DNA of 43,181 bases, taken from Priapulus caudatus (Eukaryota; Priapulida; Priapulimorpha; Priapulimorphida; Priapulidae). The stretch covers positions 80,826-124,006 of the forward strand of contig NW_014577760.1 of NCBI RefSeq assembly GCF_000485595.1. The letters are read 5' to 3'. The notes below the pieces were generated by a model that was not told the DNA's origin, ran no database searches, and was given only the letters and a program-made list of their open reading frames with translations. This document shows positions 1-12,355 of this stretch, one piece after another. Position 1 is the first letter of the stretch. Each line of letters begins with the position of its first letter. The position numbers and the translations under genes are program-made.

Positions 1-230
1 TGATAGATTGCAGCTGTACCAAGTACGGATACATACATCGTGCTCATGATAGATTGTTGCTGGACCAGGTACGGATACATACATCGTGCTCATGATAGAT
101 TGTTGCTGGACCAGGTACGGATACATACATCGTGCTCGTGATAGATTGTTGCTGGACCAGGTACGGATACATGCATCGTGCTCATGATAGATTGTTGCTG
201 GACCAGGTACGGATACATACATCGTGCTCA
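1..230. repeat. 46-bp minisatellite, five units
   Basis: Five head-to-tail units of exactly 46 bp start at 1, 47, 93, 139 and 185. Each begins TGATAGATTG and ends near CATCGTGCTC. The first unit is the most divergent and the rest differ by single bases. The array probably extends left of the window. No coding potential is seen. Confidence 0.95.
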
Positions 231-298
231 TGATGCGTGTTGCAAGTCTAGCCACGGAATAAGCCTCACACACGAGTGTAGCCTTACGGTACCCTATA

Positions 299-888
299 CA
301 TGGTTCATACAGGAGGACTGAACATTTTTTCAAGGACTTTTCAAGGACATTTTATCGGAAATTCAAGGACATTTTATCGGACATTTTATCGGACATTTTA
401 TCGGAATTCATACACAGAACAAAACATACCTGGATTAACTTAATAACCCCATTCTTAATCACTGTCACCTCTAAAACTTACCTGGATCACATTAATAAAC
501 CCTTCTAAAGTAAACACTGTCACTTCTACAACATACCTTGATTTACTGACGGATTTTACTGACTTACTGTAATTTGTGATCATCATTTAACTGTCTACCG
601 TGTCTATAGCTTTTTAAGCTCATTTAACGCAATTTTTATTGAGGTTTGCACGTTATTGATGGTACAAAATTCCTTTTTATTACAGGCAAGGATTCTTTCT
701 AAAAATTCAAGGACATTTTCATGAAATTCAAGGACTTTTCAAGCACAAAATCAACATTTACTAAATTCAAGGACATTTTCATGAAATTCAAGGACTTTTC
801 AAGCACAAAATCAACATTTACTAAATTCAAGTACTTTTCAAGGACTCCCCTCAAATTCAAGGACTTTTCAAGGACTGTGCGAACCATG
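299..888. mobile_element. MITE family 1, copy 1 (5-bp TSD)
   Basis: A 590-bp non-autonomous element with terminal inverted repeats. The left end is CATGGTTCATACAG; the right end reads CATGGTTCGCACAG in reverse complement, so 12 of 14 bases pair. The flanks are CTATA on both sides (294-298 and 889-893), a 5-bp target duplication. A second copy lies at 14723-15248. The interior is rich in CAAGGACTTTTCAAGGAC motifs and has no transposase frame. A 60-bp internal unit is doubled here (703-762 and 763-822) but single in the other copy. The superfamily is not assignable from the ends. The ends do not give matching flanks if read as TG...CA, so an LTR is unlikely. Confidence 0.85.
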
Positions 889-893
889 CTATA

Positions 894-1451
894 ACACCTC
901 GTCAGCGCATTCGCAACGCTGCAGTGGGTACTTGAAGCAGCAATTCGACTGAAATGCATAAATTTGCATTCTCAGCAGAAGGCGCGCATACCAGCTCCCA
1001 GGTGAAACGCCGTCAGTGCACATAATTAACTATAGCGTCTTACGATGTGTACTAGTATCGCATATCCTCCGGATATATGCTCGGCCAGCGCGTAACGATT
1101 TATGTACTCCCGATAACATACTATTCTACATACATACTATTATAGAGTCGTATAGCGGTAGGCCTAGCCATCCATCGACTTGCAATCATCTTACCTGACA
1201 AGCTTATCTAGGCATGCACCGGTGCACAGCCTCAATGATTTCATATTAATGATTATGCGTCACACAATGGTAAATGCAGCTCGGTGGTGAAGGAAGCTCA
1301 TTTTAGAGGCGAGCGCTATCGATTCTGATGTTTTTACGATTATCTGCGATTTCAGACTGTAGATCAGACGAGAATACCGACGAAACGAAGCCTCAACAGC
1401 CCGTCATCAATGCGGCATAAACACACGCGAACACTTACAACCTCATATAAA
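894..1451. other. No gene seen
   Basis: Unique-looking sequence between two MITEs. Only short open frames are present, with no splice-supported or recognisable protein. Confidence 0.6.
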
Positions 1452-1866
1452 CAGGGTGCGAAATTAACGGGAGTCCGGAGTCAAATACGCACCGATTTAC
1501 TGTCGGACTCCCTGATTTGACATATGCAGGAGTCCCTATGACTCCCTTAAAATTCTGCCATACAAACTAGTTCGTTCCGAAGCACGGCCTCGCGGAATTA
1601 CCGTATTTTTTCAGCTAATGTCCAAACAAAATTTGGCAGACGTGCAACTGCGTGAATCTTAAAAATAAGCACATGCGTTAATATTGTTATATATCTTTAA
1701 TTTTGAACCTCAGACTGCGGACTCCCTCATTTTGCTGCGGACTCCCTCATTTTGCTGCGGACTCACTCATTTTGCTGCGGACTCCCTCATTTTGCTGCGG
1801 ACTCACTCTTTTTGAGGGTAGAAAGTCCGCTGGACTCCCGTGTTCAAAAGTTAATTTCTACCCCTG
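1452..1866. mobile_element. MITE family 2, copy 1 (hAT-like ends, 6-bp TSD)
   Basis: A 415-bp element. The left end is CAGGGTGCGAAATTAAC and the right end is CAGGGGTAGAAATTAAC in reverse complement, 14 of 17 identical. The flanks are TATAAA on both sides (1446-1451 and 1867-1872). The CAGGG start resembles hAT termini, but a hAT element would give 8-bp duplications, so the family stays open. A 20-bp unit containing GGACTCCCTCATTTTGCTGC is repeated about 4.5 times at roughly 1719-1805. The inverted copy at 21687-21966 lacks this expansion, so it arose after insertion or in this sublineage. Confidence 0.85.
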
Positions 1867-1872
1867 TATAAA

Positions 1873-2693
1873 TTATGATCGATGACGCGTTTATTTATAA
1901 GTCGGCAGTTAATAACAGATATCAAATATGGTTTAGACTAACACGTTATAAACTAGACCGCTGCGCTATGGGAATGCCGCTGGTGCGACCAACACTGAAA
2001 CCAGTTGTTGTTTCTCCATCGTTTACCTATATGCTGATACACCAGTGTAACATGCAGTAACCATATAACATGCAGTGTTCCCTTCATCCTATTAGAACGC
2101 ATGGTACCAGACCAATCACTCATCGTACTTTCAGACCGACCAACTACTTTAGAAATTGGCAATAGCGACGGAATCTATCTTTCGCTAAAAAGAGTGCCTC
2201 ATTCGATTTTCACTAAGGACTGACTTGCAGACATCAAAGCTAGAAACAGTTTAACGACCCGGGGTACAGGTAAAGACGCAGTGGATCAGGGATGCATTCC
2301 CAGACTGTTCCCCGACACAATCCGCAACAATGCCGTAGCCAGTATAAGACCCCCCCCCCACGGATTCGTATACTCTCGCCTATCTCCCCGGCGATCACAC
2401 TCGTGTAGAATGCAGCTCCGTCCATCTCTCCCACAGAGCAACATTCTAGCACCGAGCAACAGTAACTGAGTAGTCCGGTTGTTGGTACTAAGGGGGAAAA
2501 GAAACGAAGTAGAAACGTGAATGCAGGACGTCTACATCGTTCACGATCGGTCCCGCGTTACGCAGGTATACGCTCAGCATTATTAGCGTGAGTCATCATA
2601 TCGCCGTGGCTTTTAAACGCCGCCGCTGATCAGCGACGGTTTGATTCATCAAAATGCGCGCGCAAAAACACACGCACGCACGCACGCACGCAC
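1873..2693. other. No gene seen
   Basis: Intergenic sequence with only short non-conserved frames. A (CACG)n tract lies at about 2672-2694, immediately before the duplicated segment. Confidence 0.6.
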
Positions 2694-2861
2694 ACAATGT
2701 GAGAGCTTACACACAGTAACAACAACAACAACGTTTCCCAGCCTACCGATCCATCCCTGAAACTGTCGCTCGAGGCGTCGCACAAAAGCATCTACCAGCC
2801 CGTTCTCTAGTCAAGCATCCAGTTCTATCTCGAAGTATCCTGTTCACTCACATAGCAATCC

Positions 2862-2960
2862 GTTCTATCACCAAGCACCCTGTTCTATTACCAAGCACCC
2901 TGTTCTATCACCAAGCACCCTGTTCTATCACCAAACACCCAGTTCTATCAGCACACGCTT
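2862..2960. repeat. 20-bp minisatellite in duplication copy A
   Basis: About five units of TTCTATCACCAAGCACCCTG with minor variants. The same array is present in copy B at about 6320-6418. Confidence 0.85.
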
Positions 2961-3041
2961 TGGTCTATCAATGAATCTTCGCGCTATAGCATCATTAATG
3001 AGAGCTCCATGCGTCACGCACCCTGGCGGAACATGCACGCA

Positions 3042-3539
3042 CTACGCGTCTGCTACAGCCGCGTGCGCAGCAGATGCCTCTCCCATAGTTTCCGCCAACT
3101 CAGCATCCGCATTAGCGAAGCCATCGATATCAACCTCGTTGTTTTCGTTCTCCGTACAGACAAGCATCAAATATTCACTCCCGGCAGCCGACATGCTCGC
3201 CTGCAATACATATATATCATTTTAAGTAATATATATATATATACACAGAGATGCAGACATACATACAGTGTACACGCTGTCTATCACCATGTTAATCATA
3301 TATATATACATCGTTGTAGGGCTGGCTAGTGGGGAGACGGCAGTACACGCACACGTACAAAACCATGTAAACGTATAGGCCCTATACATACACTGCTGCG
3401 GGGCTAGCATGGGGGTGTGGGGGACTAGTAAACATGCACAATACTGCATAAACCCGCATTATAATAAGGCTGAATGGCAGCGACTCACCTCATTATCAGA
3501 CGGGAGGCAAATGAGGGCATCATTACTGCACCAGCTCGC
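3042..3539 (-). CDS. Candidate last two exons of an unidentified gene
   Basis: I do not recognise this protein. On the minus strand an ATG at 3194 opens a 50-codon frame ending in TAG at 3042-3044. The peptide is acidic and alanine-rich and starts MSAAGSEYLM. Just upstream is a strong acceptor (TATTGCAG, exon from 3197). About 290 bp further upstream is a good donor (AATGAG, then GTGAGT, at 3489/3488), preceded by an open frame ending LPSDNE that stays in phase across the junction. The acceptor of that exon, put at 3539, is weak. The plus strand also has an 84-codon frame over the same bases. The 50-codon frame is retained unchanged in copy B. The case rests only on splice signals and frame, so a chance open frame remains quite possible. 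Confidence 0.25.
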
Positions 3540-3838
3540 CTCACCATAAAACTAACCTCGCTCACTGCACGCACCAAACATTACGTAATGCACACTGTCA
3601 CCCTAATCACGCGTCCACAGTCCCCTGTAATCACCCAGGTAGGTGGTGTGCACGCGCCTGCTACGTTAAACAGCCCGCAGGCTAGGTAGAAGGTGTTACA
3701 TCTCCCCCCCCCAGTCTCTGCCTGTGAAGACGCGCGTACGTTATGCAACGTTGTGCAAATTGTGGAATATACTAGTATATATATACGGCTGCCTGACTTG
3801 TTGTGTAACATCTCTCCACCCAGCCTACCTACTAACAT

Positions 3839-3882
3839 CAGGAACATATAACATAGAGAAGTCTCTATATTATATACTCCTG
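3839..3882. mobile_element. Tiny palindromic element 1 (7-bp TSD)
   Basis: A 44-bp imperfect palindrome beginning CAGGAACATATAACATAG and ending in the near-complement TATATTATATACTCCTG. It is flanked by a perfect direct repeat CTAACAT (832-838 and 883-889, in 3,xxx numbering). A diverged copy lies at the equivalent place in duplication copy B, near 7350-7400. Confidence 0.75.
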
Positions 3883-4167
3883 CTAACATTGCAATATGCC
3901 ACACACCGTTTTGCCAATGTTATATACGTTATGCTAATCGTAGGCTGCTATCGTTGCCGATAGGTGTTACCTCATCCAGTCACCCCTATTCGCATCGTCT
4001 GCTAGTGCTAACTCACGTACGATGCACGCATTCATGCGTGTACCAGGCACCGCAGCCTCCAGCCCCCGCATCCCCGCCGCCGCATCCCCGCCGCCGCATA
4101 CCTGCAGCCTCCCCGCAGAAACAGCGCTTATTTACATCAACAGACAGTCATCAATAGACATCAATGA

Positions 4168-4221
4168 CATCAGAAGTAGATAATAGCTTAGGGATAATAG
4201 AGATATTATCTACTTCTGATG
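4168..4221. mobile_element. Tiny palindromic element 2
   Basis: Perfect 18-bp arms (4168-4185 and 4204-4221, CATCAGAAGTAGATAATA) surround an 18-base loop. If the element is taken from the conserved CAG to the matching CTG, the flanks are ATGACAT on both sides, a 7-bp direct repeat. Confidence 0.75.
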
Positions 4222-4365
4222 ACATCAATAGATAGTCAGGTTAGCACACAGTACGAACTCTCGCCCCTCTCCCCCTCGCCCTTTACCGTCCCCCCTCTCC
4301 CCCTCCCTCTCTACCGTCCACCCTTCTCGCTCGTATTCATTATTAACGACGTCTCGATAAAGGGC

Positions 4366-5103
4366 GACAATGGGGATGAGGTAGTAATTACTACACATCC
4401 CCCTCCCCTTCTCACTCACTCAATCCATCCCCTCCCCTTCTCACTCACTCAATCCATCCCCTCCCCTTCCCTCCCCATCCCACGTGTTCGCTCTAAACAT
4501 TTCAACAGCAAGAATATTCGTTACATTTAATTATTCTATACTATCAGGAGTAGATAATAGGGAATTCTCTATTATCTACTCCTAATATTATATACACATC
4601 CTTTCCACAGATTTTACTGGTCTAAGCTGCGCGAAATTACCAGATGAGTTCCAGTCCTGCCATCGCGTCTAGTGCCTACCTATCTCTCCATCTCAGCTCT
4701 ACTGTTGACCACCCCGCATGTGAACCACGCGGCTGCTGGTGTCCAGTAGACCGTGTATGTACACACTCACAGGTAAACACTCACAACTACATTACTACTG
4801 GGGGTGGGTGTAGATCACAGGCCCGTGCAGGCCGACTGCACACGCCAACACTGCGACATCACACCGATAGGCTGACTGTCAGGATTTATATTGCGGCGAG
4901 TTCCGGGTGACACCATCTTGTTACATACACTGAGAAAGTGCAGCTAAAGAAGGATCCACACTTTGAGCAGGATTAGGCCAGTAGTAAATGATTATCTGTT
5001 GCACGTAGAGCAATAAGTCTGTGAGAATCGCGCTGGATGACCCTTGCGTGAGTGGTAGATAGGAGAGGTTGCTAGATTGCTGATTACCCGCATATAATTA
5101 TAA
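4366..5103. other. No gene seen; small tandem repeat and a palindrome
   Basis: Pyrimidine-rich sequence at 4402-4470 repeats a roughly 29-bp unit (CTCACTCACTCAATCCAT with CCCCTCCCC). A tiny palindromic element lies at 4545-4584. No recognisable coding sequence is present. Confidence 0.6.
4545..4584. mobile_element. Tiny palindromic element 3
   Basis: An almost perfect palindrome centred on GAATTC. The left arm is CAGGAGTAGATAATAG and the right arm CTATTATCTACTCCT. The flanks are ATACTAT and ATATTAT, a 7-bp direct repeat with one difference. Confidence 0.75.
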
Positions 5104-5121
5104 ACTGTGTGCAATATATTG

Positions 5122-5125
<4 letters not shown>

Positions 5126-5192
<67 letters not shown>

Positions 5193-5203
5193 GCAGCAGC
5201 AGC

Positions 5204-5240
<37 letters not shown>

Positions 5241-5297
5241 GCAGCAGCAGCAGCAGGAGCAGCAGGAACGACGACGATGACGACACCAACAACAAGA

Positions 5298-5329
<32 letters not shown>

Positions 5330-5345
5330 AACAGCCGCAACAACA
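5126..5345. repeat. Compound trinucleotide tract (CAA/CAG/ACG)n
   Basis: A long run of CAA interrupted by CAG blocks, passing into ACG/GAC triplets. It produces long homopolymer-like frames in all phases (poly-Thr, poly-Val, poly-Leu), which are low-complexity artefacts rather than genes. Confidence 0.95.
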
Positions 5346-5564
5346 CTAACAATAGTAAGCAGCAGTAGTAGCAGCTCCTGCAACAGCAACAACGGCACAA
5401 ACACCAACAATCACAGTGTCAGGTCCTGAGTATTGGCTAGGACCTGCGTCTATAGTGGACACCGTAGTGTTATGTTATTTCAGTTGGCCGTGGCAGACTT
5501 TCATTGGTTGTATTAAGTAAAATGGCTTCGGACGGAATGTGAGGGATGGATATAAAAGCGGGTG

Positions 5565-6012
5565 GGCATATGTTTCCATGAACCAAAGTATGCTCGTGAC
5601 GTCAGTGTACGTCAGTGGCTAGCTATACACCCATAGAAATAGTATAGATAACTAAATAAATAAATAATAGTATAGTATAAATAATAAATAAATAAATAAT
5701 AAATAATAGTATAGAAATAGTATAGTATAGTCTAGTATGGTCATCTATACTATTTCTATGTATATACCATAGAATAATAGTGTTTGCCACTTGGGATACC
5801 ATAGATATTATATATTAAGATAGCCGAGTCTGTTTATAGTTAGTGTTTAGGGTTAGGGTTTTTGCATCATTCTTTGATATAGGGAAAGTCTGATGCGGAA
5901 GTTGATATGCGTAGACTAGTATGGAATATGACAATGCGTAACCACCAGCACGAGTTCGTGCGTGACGTCATTGTACGTCACGAGCATACTTTGGTTCATG
6001 GAAACATATGCC
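5565..6012. repeat. Foldback structure with perfect 38-bp arms and CRE sites
   Basis: The arm at 5565-5602 is repeated exactly in reverse complement at 5975-6012, with a 372-bp AT-rich loop. A second nested inverted pair (ATAGAAATAGTATAGAT) lies near 5632-5649 and 5743-5760. Each arm runs inward into a CRE-type palindrome, TGACGTCA. The loop holds (AAATA)n, AGTATA-type repeats and a short TTAGGG pair near 5850. It looks like a foldback element, but no clear target duplication was found. Confidence 0.6.
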
Positions 6013-6154
6013 GACCATAAAAGCGCGACGAGGTGACGTGGCGAGGTTGACTTTTCTTTGTGCTTGCTCCGCGCTGGAACTGATGTAATAAATTTGTGTT
6101 ATGTCCACTCATACACGTTCTACTGGTAGTCATTCTCCTGGTTCATCTGAGACA
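6013..6154 (+). promoter_or_regulatory. Possible TATA box and polyadenylation signal (LTR-like layout)
   Basis: A TATA-like CATAAAAG lies at 6016-6023 and AATAAA at 6087-6092, about 70 bp apart. The segment ends in CTGAGACA exactly where duplication copy B begins. That layout is what a solo LTR end would show, and another TATAAAAG lies at 5551-5558. However, I could not find a convincing TG start with a matching target duplication, so this stays a suggestion. Confidence 0.25.
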
Positions 6155-8055
6155 ATGTGAGAGCTTACACACAGTAACAACAACAACAACGTTTGCTAGC
6201 CTACCGATCCATCCCTGCAACTGTCGCTCGAGGCGTCGCACAAAAGCATCTACCAGCCCGTGCTCTAGTCAAGCATCCAGTTCTATCTCGAAGTATCCTG
6301 TTCACTCACATAGCAATCCGTTCTATCACCAAGCACCCTGTTCTATTACCAAGCACCCTGTTCTATCACCAAGCACCCTGTTCTATCACCAAACACCCAG
6401 TTCTATCAGCACACGCTTTGGTCTATCAATGAATCTTCGCGCTATAGCATCATTAATGAGAGCTCCATGCGTCACGCACCCTGGCGGAACATGCACGCAC
6501 TACGCGTCTGCTACAGCCGCGTGCGCAGCAGATGCCTCTCCCATAGTTTCCGCCAACTCAGCATCCGCATTAGCGAAGCCATCGATATCAACCTCGTTGT
6601 TTTCGTTCTCCGTACAGACAAGCATCAAATATTCACTCCCGGCAGCCGACATGCTCGCCTGCAATACATATATATCATTTTAAGTACTATTTATATATAT
6701 ACAAGAATTGCAGACTACATACATGCTGTACACGTTGTTCTATCATCCATGTATATATCGATATATATCTATAACATCGTTGTTAGCGCATGGCTGAGTG
6801 GGGAACGGCGGTCACGCATCAGTACAAAAACCATGGTAAAGTATAGCCCTATTACATCACTGCTGAGAGCGTAGCCATTGGTCTGCTAGTTGGAGTGTGT
6901 GGGGGACTAGTAAACATGCCAACAATACTGGCGATAAACCCGCAATATATAATAAGGCTGTATGTCAGCGATAACACTACATTATCCAGACGGGCGAAGC
7001 AAAATGAGGGACATCATTAAGCTGGCACCAGGCGCCTCGCCATAAAAACTAACTCGATCACTGTGCACGCACAAACACTTACGTAAGACCACTGTCACCC
7101 TAATCACGCGTCCACCAGTCCTTGTAATCACCCAGGATAAGTGGTGTGCACGCGCTGCTTTAGCGTAAAACAGTCCCGGCGGCTAGGTATAGAAGGTGTT
7201 AATCTCCCCCCTCCCCCCCCCAGCTCTTGCCTGTGAAGACGCACGCGTACGTTATTCAGACGTTGTGCAAATTGTGGAATATCACTGGCATATATATACG
7301 ACTGCCTGACTTGTTGCTGTTAAATCTCTTCATACCAGCCTAGCTGACTAACATCAGCTGAATAACATTTACCATAGAGAGTCTATCTCAATATATATAC
7401 TCCTGCTAAATTGCCAATTATGCAACACACGTTTTTTGTGCCAAATGTATATACTCACGTTATGCTAAGCGCTATAGGTGCTATCGTTTGCCGATGTAGA
7501 GGTGGGTTACCTCATCAGTCACCCATACTTCGCATGTCTGCTAGTGCTAACTCTCACGTACCGAGTGCACGATTCATGGTTGGCTACCAGGCAAGCCGCA
7601 GCTCCAGCACCCGCATCCCGTCCGCAGCCATTCCCGGCCGCCGACATACCTGGCAGCTCTGCCTCCGCCTAACTTGAACACGACGCGTGCCTTATTCCTT
7701 ACCTATCCCATCCTTACTCAACAGACACGTTATCATAACTCAGTCCATCATCTCTTTATCTGACCTATAGAGTATTAGATAATTAGCCTTAGCTGGGATC
7801 TAATTAGACTCCAACTCCTCTTTACTTTCATACTGTCTTGATCACGATTCTAATTAGCATACCGCTCTAAGGTACCCACACTTACGCGTACGACTCCTCT
7901 GCCCCTCTCTCCCCCTCGCCCTCTCAGTTATACCGTGCCTCCACTTGTCTCCACCGCGTCCTCTCTATCCGTCCACCCTTATCTCGCTCGTATTTCCATT
8001 CATCTCTTATCTACCCGCCGCGCTTATCGTCTCCTCGTTCTCGACGAAGCTGGTT
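6152..8055. repeat. Segmental duplication, copy B
   Basis: Same orientation as copy A (2694-4365). Bases 6152-6683 are about 99% identical to copy A. From about 6684 on the two differ by many single-base insertions and deletions, which breaks the donor, penultimate exon and palindromes seen in copy A. Either this copy is decaying or one copy is under-polished assembly sequence. The right boundary is approximate. Confidence 0.8.
6500..6652 (-). pseudogene. Second copy of the candidate 50-codon exon
   Basis: The same frame as at 3042-3194, with identical codons and the same upstream acceptor. The preceding exon and its donor are disrupted by indels near 6975-7030: the GTGAGT donor is lost. If copy A is a real gene, this is a partial, probably non-functional paralogue. 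If it is not, both are chance frames. Confidence 0.25.
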
Positions 8056-8499
8056 TCTTCTAATCAATTTCCGGCGATGATCTTCCCCTGGCGCGTATGT
8101 ATATTACTAAGCATCGGCTCCCCGCCCTCGCGGCACATCCTGCATTCGCGTGAGAATATAGCTTCCGTCATGGCTTGCGGCCTTTCAGCGAAAGGCTCTT
8201 GCCATCGCGCTGCCGGTGTCACGGCACGCGCCTTTCTGGCATCGCTCACGGCACAGCGCAGGCTGTCACGGCCCTCTCACGAGCCGCGGCAAGTGTCACG
8301 GCCACGCCGTCACGCCTGTCTTCTCTGTTTGCTCACGGCCAAGGGCCAGGTATCTGTCAGGTCGTAACAGTGCCGCGCGGCATGTCTACTGCGACGGCCG
8401 TGTTCACGCCATACGGCGCGGGTCCCGAGTTGTTTTTTTTCCGCGCACTGTCACGGCACAGGTCGCACGGCCCACGCTGGGCTGTCTCCTCTCCTGCTC
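8056..8499. other. GC-rich non-coding sequence
   Basis: The short motif TGTCACGGC recurs irregularly between about 8215 and 8460. No supported gene is present; the several overlapping frames share this biased composition. Confidence 0.5.
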
Positions 8500-8795
8500 C
8501 ACCCACCTTCTCACAGGCTCCTCTTCCTCCCACCCTCTTCTCCTCCCTTCACGGCCGCGGGCACCTTGTGCGGTGTCTCCTCTCTGCCCGACACCACTCT
8601 CTCGCAGCTCCTCTTCCTCCTCCCCTTCCACGGCGCGCGCTGCACGTGGGTGTCTCCTCTCTGCCCACACACCCTCTCGCAGCCTCCTCCTCCTCCTCCT
8701 CTTCCTCCTCCCCTTCCACGGCGCGTGCTGCACGTGGGTGTCTCCTCTCTCTCTGCCCACACACCCTCTCACAGCCTCCTCCTCCTCCTCCTCCG
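8500..8795. repeat. Pyrimidine-rich minisatellite, about three 75-85-bp units
   Basis: Units contain GTGTCTCCTCTCTGCCCACA, CTCTCGCAGC and a (CTC)n block followed by CCACGGCGCG. The long frames on both strands here are repeat artefacts. Confidence 0.8.
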
Positions 8796-9955
8796 AGGAT
8801 GCGCGGCTGGCTGTACGAGTTCATTACGCGATGTGGTCATGTATACCGGACCAATATCCTATCAGCGCATGAAGCCATGGGAGCAAGCCATGGACAGCAG
8901 CGCGTGTAAACACTGCACAGCACGTCTCTCCTGCACCTATTAAAATATAGAGCCTAGTACCGATGTAGTCCTTCTGTCACAAGCCCCTGGCCCCACTCTA
9001 TGACGCACGCACCTACCCTATGACGCACGCACTACCCTATGACGAAGGGTTGCACAGCTATGGATAATCAATACCCTACTGCTTTTTAAAGTCTGTGAAA
9101 GCACGCAAATACGAAAAGAAGTATAACTGTCAATGTTTTATACGATATTACCGTGCAGCCCACCATAAATGGCAAGAGATAAAGCCTTCTTACGGGATCA
9201 ACTAACATCTGCAATTTGCAAATACCGAGTTTGCTTACTTATTCTGCATACATACGTGACAGTTGGATAGACCACAATATCTGGCAGAAACATGACATCA
9301 CACGGGAAAGACAAAACTAATCTAGAAAGTTATCACCCAAAAACACGCAACGGTATTTTAAAATAGGCTTGAACACTTTAGCCTGGGTATTTTCTCTTCA
9401 CAGCAGACATGTACATTATAAGTTAACGACAGCAGTACATTATTGGTTAAGCACCCACCCCGTGTTGAGCTTCTAGGATTCAGCTACAAGTGCTTGCCGT
9501 GGTTAGTTGGTTACCTAGGTAATAGCTAAATAGCCTGCCCATCACATCCCTAAGTATATTCACTCCTGGCACTCGCTGTGGAATGTACGGAGTCCCGTTT
9601 AGATTGAGTGATGCGGACCGACACCACAGCATTCTCAGCCATTAATCCGAAATTTATCAACGTTAGGACGCTGGTAATCAGCTACTAAGGGGGGACAGAC
9701 ATCCACCAGACGATGAGCAGACATTGATGGGAAGATCCGACCGACAACAGGTGTGCAATTTTCGGTTGCACTTTGCACAGGTAATCACGCACCACTGCCC
9801 TAGTTTTGCACACCTGCCAGCTTTCTGTGTGTACCTTCACTCTTTCCCTCTCGCGCGCACGCACACATAATAGAAAATAACTCGGTGAGTTGCGTGACAA
9901 GTTAGTGACAGTGTAAATAAATTATTCTGCATGTCGTTACATGTGGCGTCTTTAT
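8796..9955. other. No gene seen
   Basis: A short tandem of CTATGACGCACGCAC-type units (about three) lies at 8994-9045. The remainder is unremarkable intergenic sequence. Confidence 0.6.
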
Positions 9956-9959
9956 CATC

Positions 9960-10115
9960 GATTGCTGCTGCTGCTGCTACAGCTGCTACTGCTGCTGCTG
10001 CTGCTGTTGCTGATGCTACTGCTGCTGCTGCTGCTGCTGCTGTTGCTGATGCTACTGCTGCTGCTGCTGCTGCTGCTGTTGCTTCTGTTACTACTGCTAC
10101 TGCTGCTGCTGCTCA
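9960..10115. repeat. (CTG)n-type interrupted trinucleotide repeat
   Basis: A run of TGC triplets with regular TGTTGCTGATGCTAC interruptions that itself repeats with a period of about 45 bp. The poly-Ala, poly-Leu and poly-Ser frames here are artefacts. Confidence 0.95.
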
Positions 10116-11583
10116 TGATATACGAATGATTACAATTAAGCACGTTTTTTGATCCGGCCACACCCCAGTGACACTGGGAACAACGCTGGCACCCTTTATT
10201 ACGATGTACCCTAACCCTAACAGCTAACTACTCCAGCAGAAAATAAAAACAACTGCAGACTATCTGCATATCTCACGCACATTAGAATAAACAAACTGAA
10301 TATCTTCGGCAGTCTGCCTCTGCCCTTTTTGTGCGACAATTTAGCCAGAGCCACCCCTGAAATATTTCTGGTGCGTGCAGTCGCCCGATCTACAGCCTCT
10401 CAGCGGCAGTGGCACTAATACTAATAGTTAGGTAGACTCATTATTTTCGCAATTTGCTTTAGAAAGAACAAATCGTGGTTTTATGTAATCGGTAAATGCC
10501 TTTCTGATGGAGCCAGTGTTTGCCGAACTCCCTCTGGCACGAAGAGTTTCAAAGTGCAATAATATTACGTTTAATCCACATGTGTACATTACTCGGGTTC
10601 TACTATATAGTATATTGTACATGCACGATGGAGAGACTAGCTTTACATCCCCTCTTACCATGTCTTTATCCCCCCCCCACACACACGCCCTTTTCTCTCT
10701 CTCTGTCTGCCTCTCTATCTCGCTGTTATGCAGTTATTGATTCCTCTCTATATTTAACACCAGAATTTAATAATGGTTTCATAAAATTCGCAACAAGTAG
10801 GCTTAGCATGCGGGTATTATGAGCCCAAGCGTTTATAGCAACACTAATACTGCATACTCTACTCTATATATAGGATCGAAGGATGTTGTAATGTTGTTGA
10901 TTTTGTCACTGGGCTTTGATGTAATCTTACAACACCTGCTGCTCGTATATGTAGAGATTCTCCCATCGGCTATCGCCCAGCGTCCGAGACTCGTCAGCAT
11001 CAATTACTACTGAATCCTGGCCGGATGCAGACCCACACCTGCGCTAGCGGCCACCTTTAAAGAACGACCACCTGCTTATAAAGGACACTTCTCGGGTTTC
11101 CTTTGAGCGACCTAAATATACAGGGTTGACTGTATTACATGTATATGAAGCACCGGGTATTCCCAACACTGATCCCAACTCCGCAGCTTCTTCAATGTAT
11201 ATTGACGCTTTCCATGTTCGTACCCTCGTTACCGTCTCGGTGCTGGCCGCACTCGTGTTTTTCTACGTAGTCTCGTCTAACACTTATCATCACTTCCCAC
11301 CGACTATAGCTCTTCTAGTCCACCAACATCTACGCACCGCTTTTACACGCCTTCAGTTTTCTCCCACTCACCCGCTTCTTACGATACACAAAAGTCGAAT
11401 TGAACCTACACGTCGTGGGGGGAAAGTATACTAGTCCGTCTGTAACCTTACTTTATAGGTTGCTAGACTAAAGAGAGCTCTGACATAAACTGAATGATAA
11501 GCAATAAATGTGAACACGTTCGATTCCAACCATCGTAATAATATCACTAAGTATTTTGATCAACGTGAGAACGTTTTTATATT
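10116..11583. other. No gene seen
   Basis: Intergenic. A minimal telomere-like pair CCTAACCCTAAC lies near 10208 and a CT-rich run near 10690-10730. Confidence 0.55.
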
Positions 11584-12355
11584 CATATATATATATATAT
11601 ATATATACATATATATATTTTATAATTAAAATATGTAAATGTTACCCTGTAGAACAACTAATGAATATTAAGCAGAAAGAGAAAGCGGTTTAAAGATTTT
11701 ATATATATACGAGATATGCATTAAACATGAATGTATGGCAATATACAATGACTGACTATATATATGGAGGTTTAGCGGCGGGTGAGTGGGCGTGTGGGAG
11801 GATGGGGCGGGGCATGTTGGTTACAGGGATGATAGATCAACGTAAACAGATAAGCACAGCACCGATAGATCAACGCCGTACAGTGATCGATGTGGCATGG
11901 GCTGCTGCTGCTGCTGCATTCGCTGTTGGTTGACAAAGAATGCAGCACATCCTCCAATGATGCGTTGATGCAACTTGCGGATGATACACACACACACACA
12001 CACACACGCACGCACGCACGCACGCACATACACACACACACACACGCACACGCACACACACGCACACACACACACATGAAGGCGCGCTTGTTAACGCCCC
12101 ACACCACACACACAGAGAGACACACATACGCACGCACGCACAATAAAACTGCATTTCAAAGCACTGTGTAGTGTGTACCCAACAGCACCCACCGGGACAG
12201 TAATTCACAATAGCAGCAGCACGACAAAACCATCTTCACGAACGAACAAATAGTTCCCAGTATAACACCAATATATATATATATACACATATATATATTC
12301 ATTCATTCATTCATTCATGCATTCATTTATTTATTTATTCATTCATTTATAAGCT
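11584..12355. repeat. Cluster of microsatellites
   Basis: (AT)n at about 11584-11640, (CA)n with (CACG)n interruptions at about 11985-12080, a (TA)n run near 12271-12297 and (ATTC)n/(ATTT)n at about 12297-12350. No gene is supported between them. Confidence 0.85.

Larger units (their letters stand above)
2694..4365. repeat. Segmental duplication, copy A
   Basis: This stretch is repeated at 6152-8055 in the same orientation, 3,458 bp downstream. The first about 530 bp (to 3225) match with only about four substitutions. Beyond that the two copies still align but differ by many single-base indels. It contains a 20-bp minisatellite, a candidate minus-strand exon and two tiny palindromic elements. 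The right boundary is approximate. Confidence 0.8.
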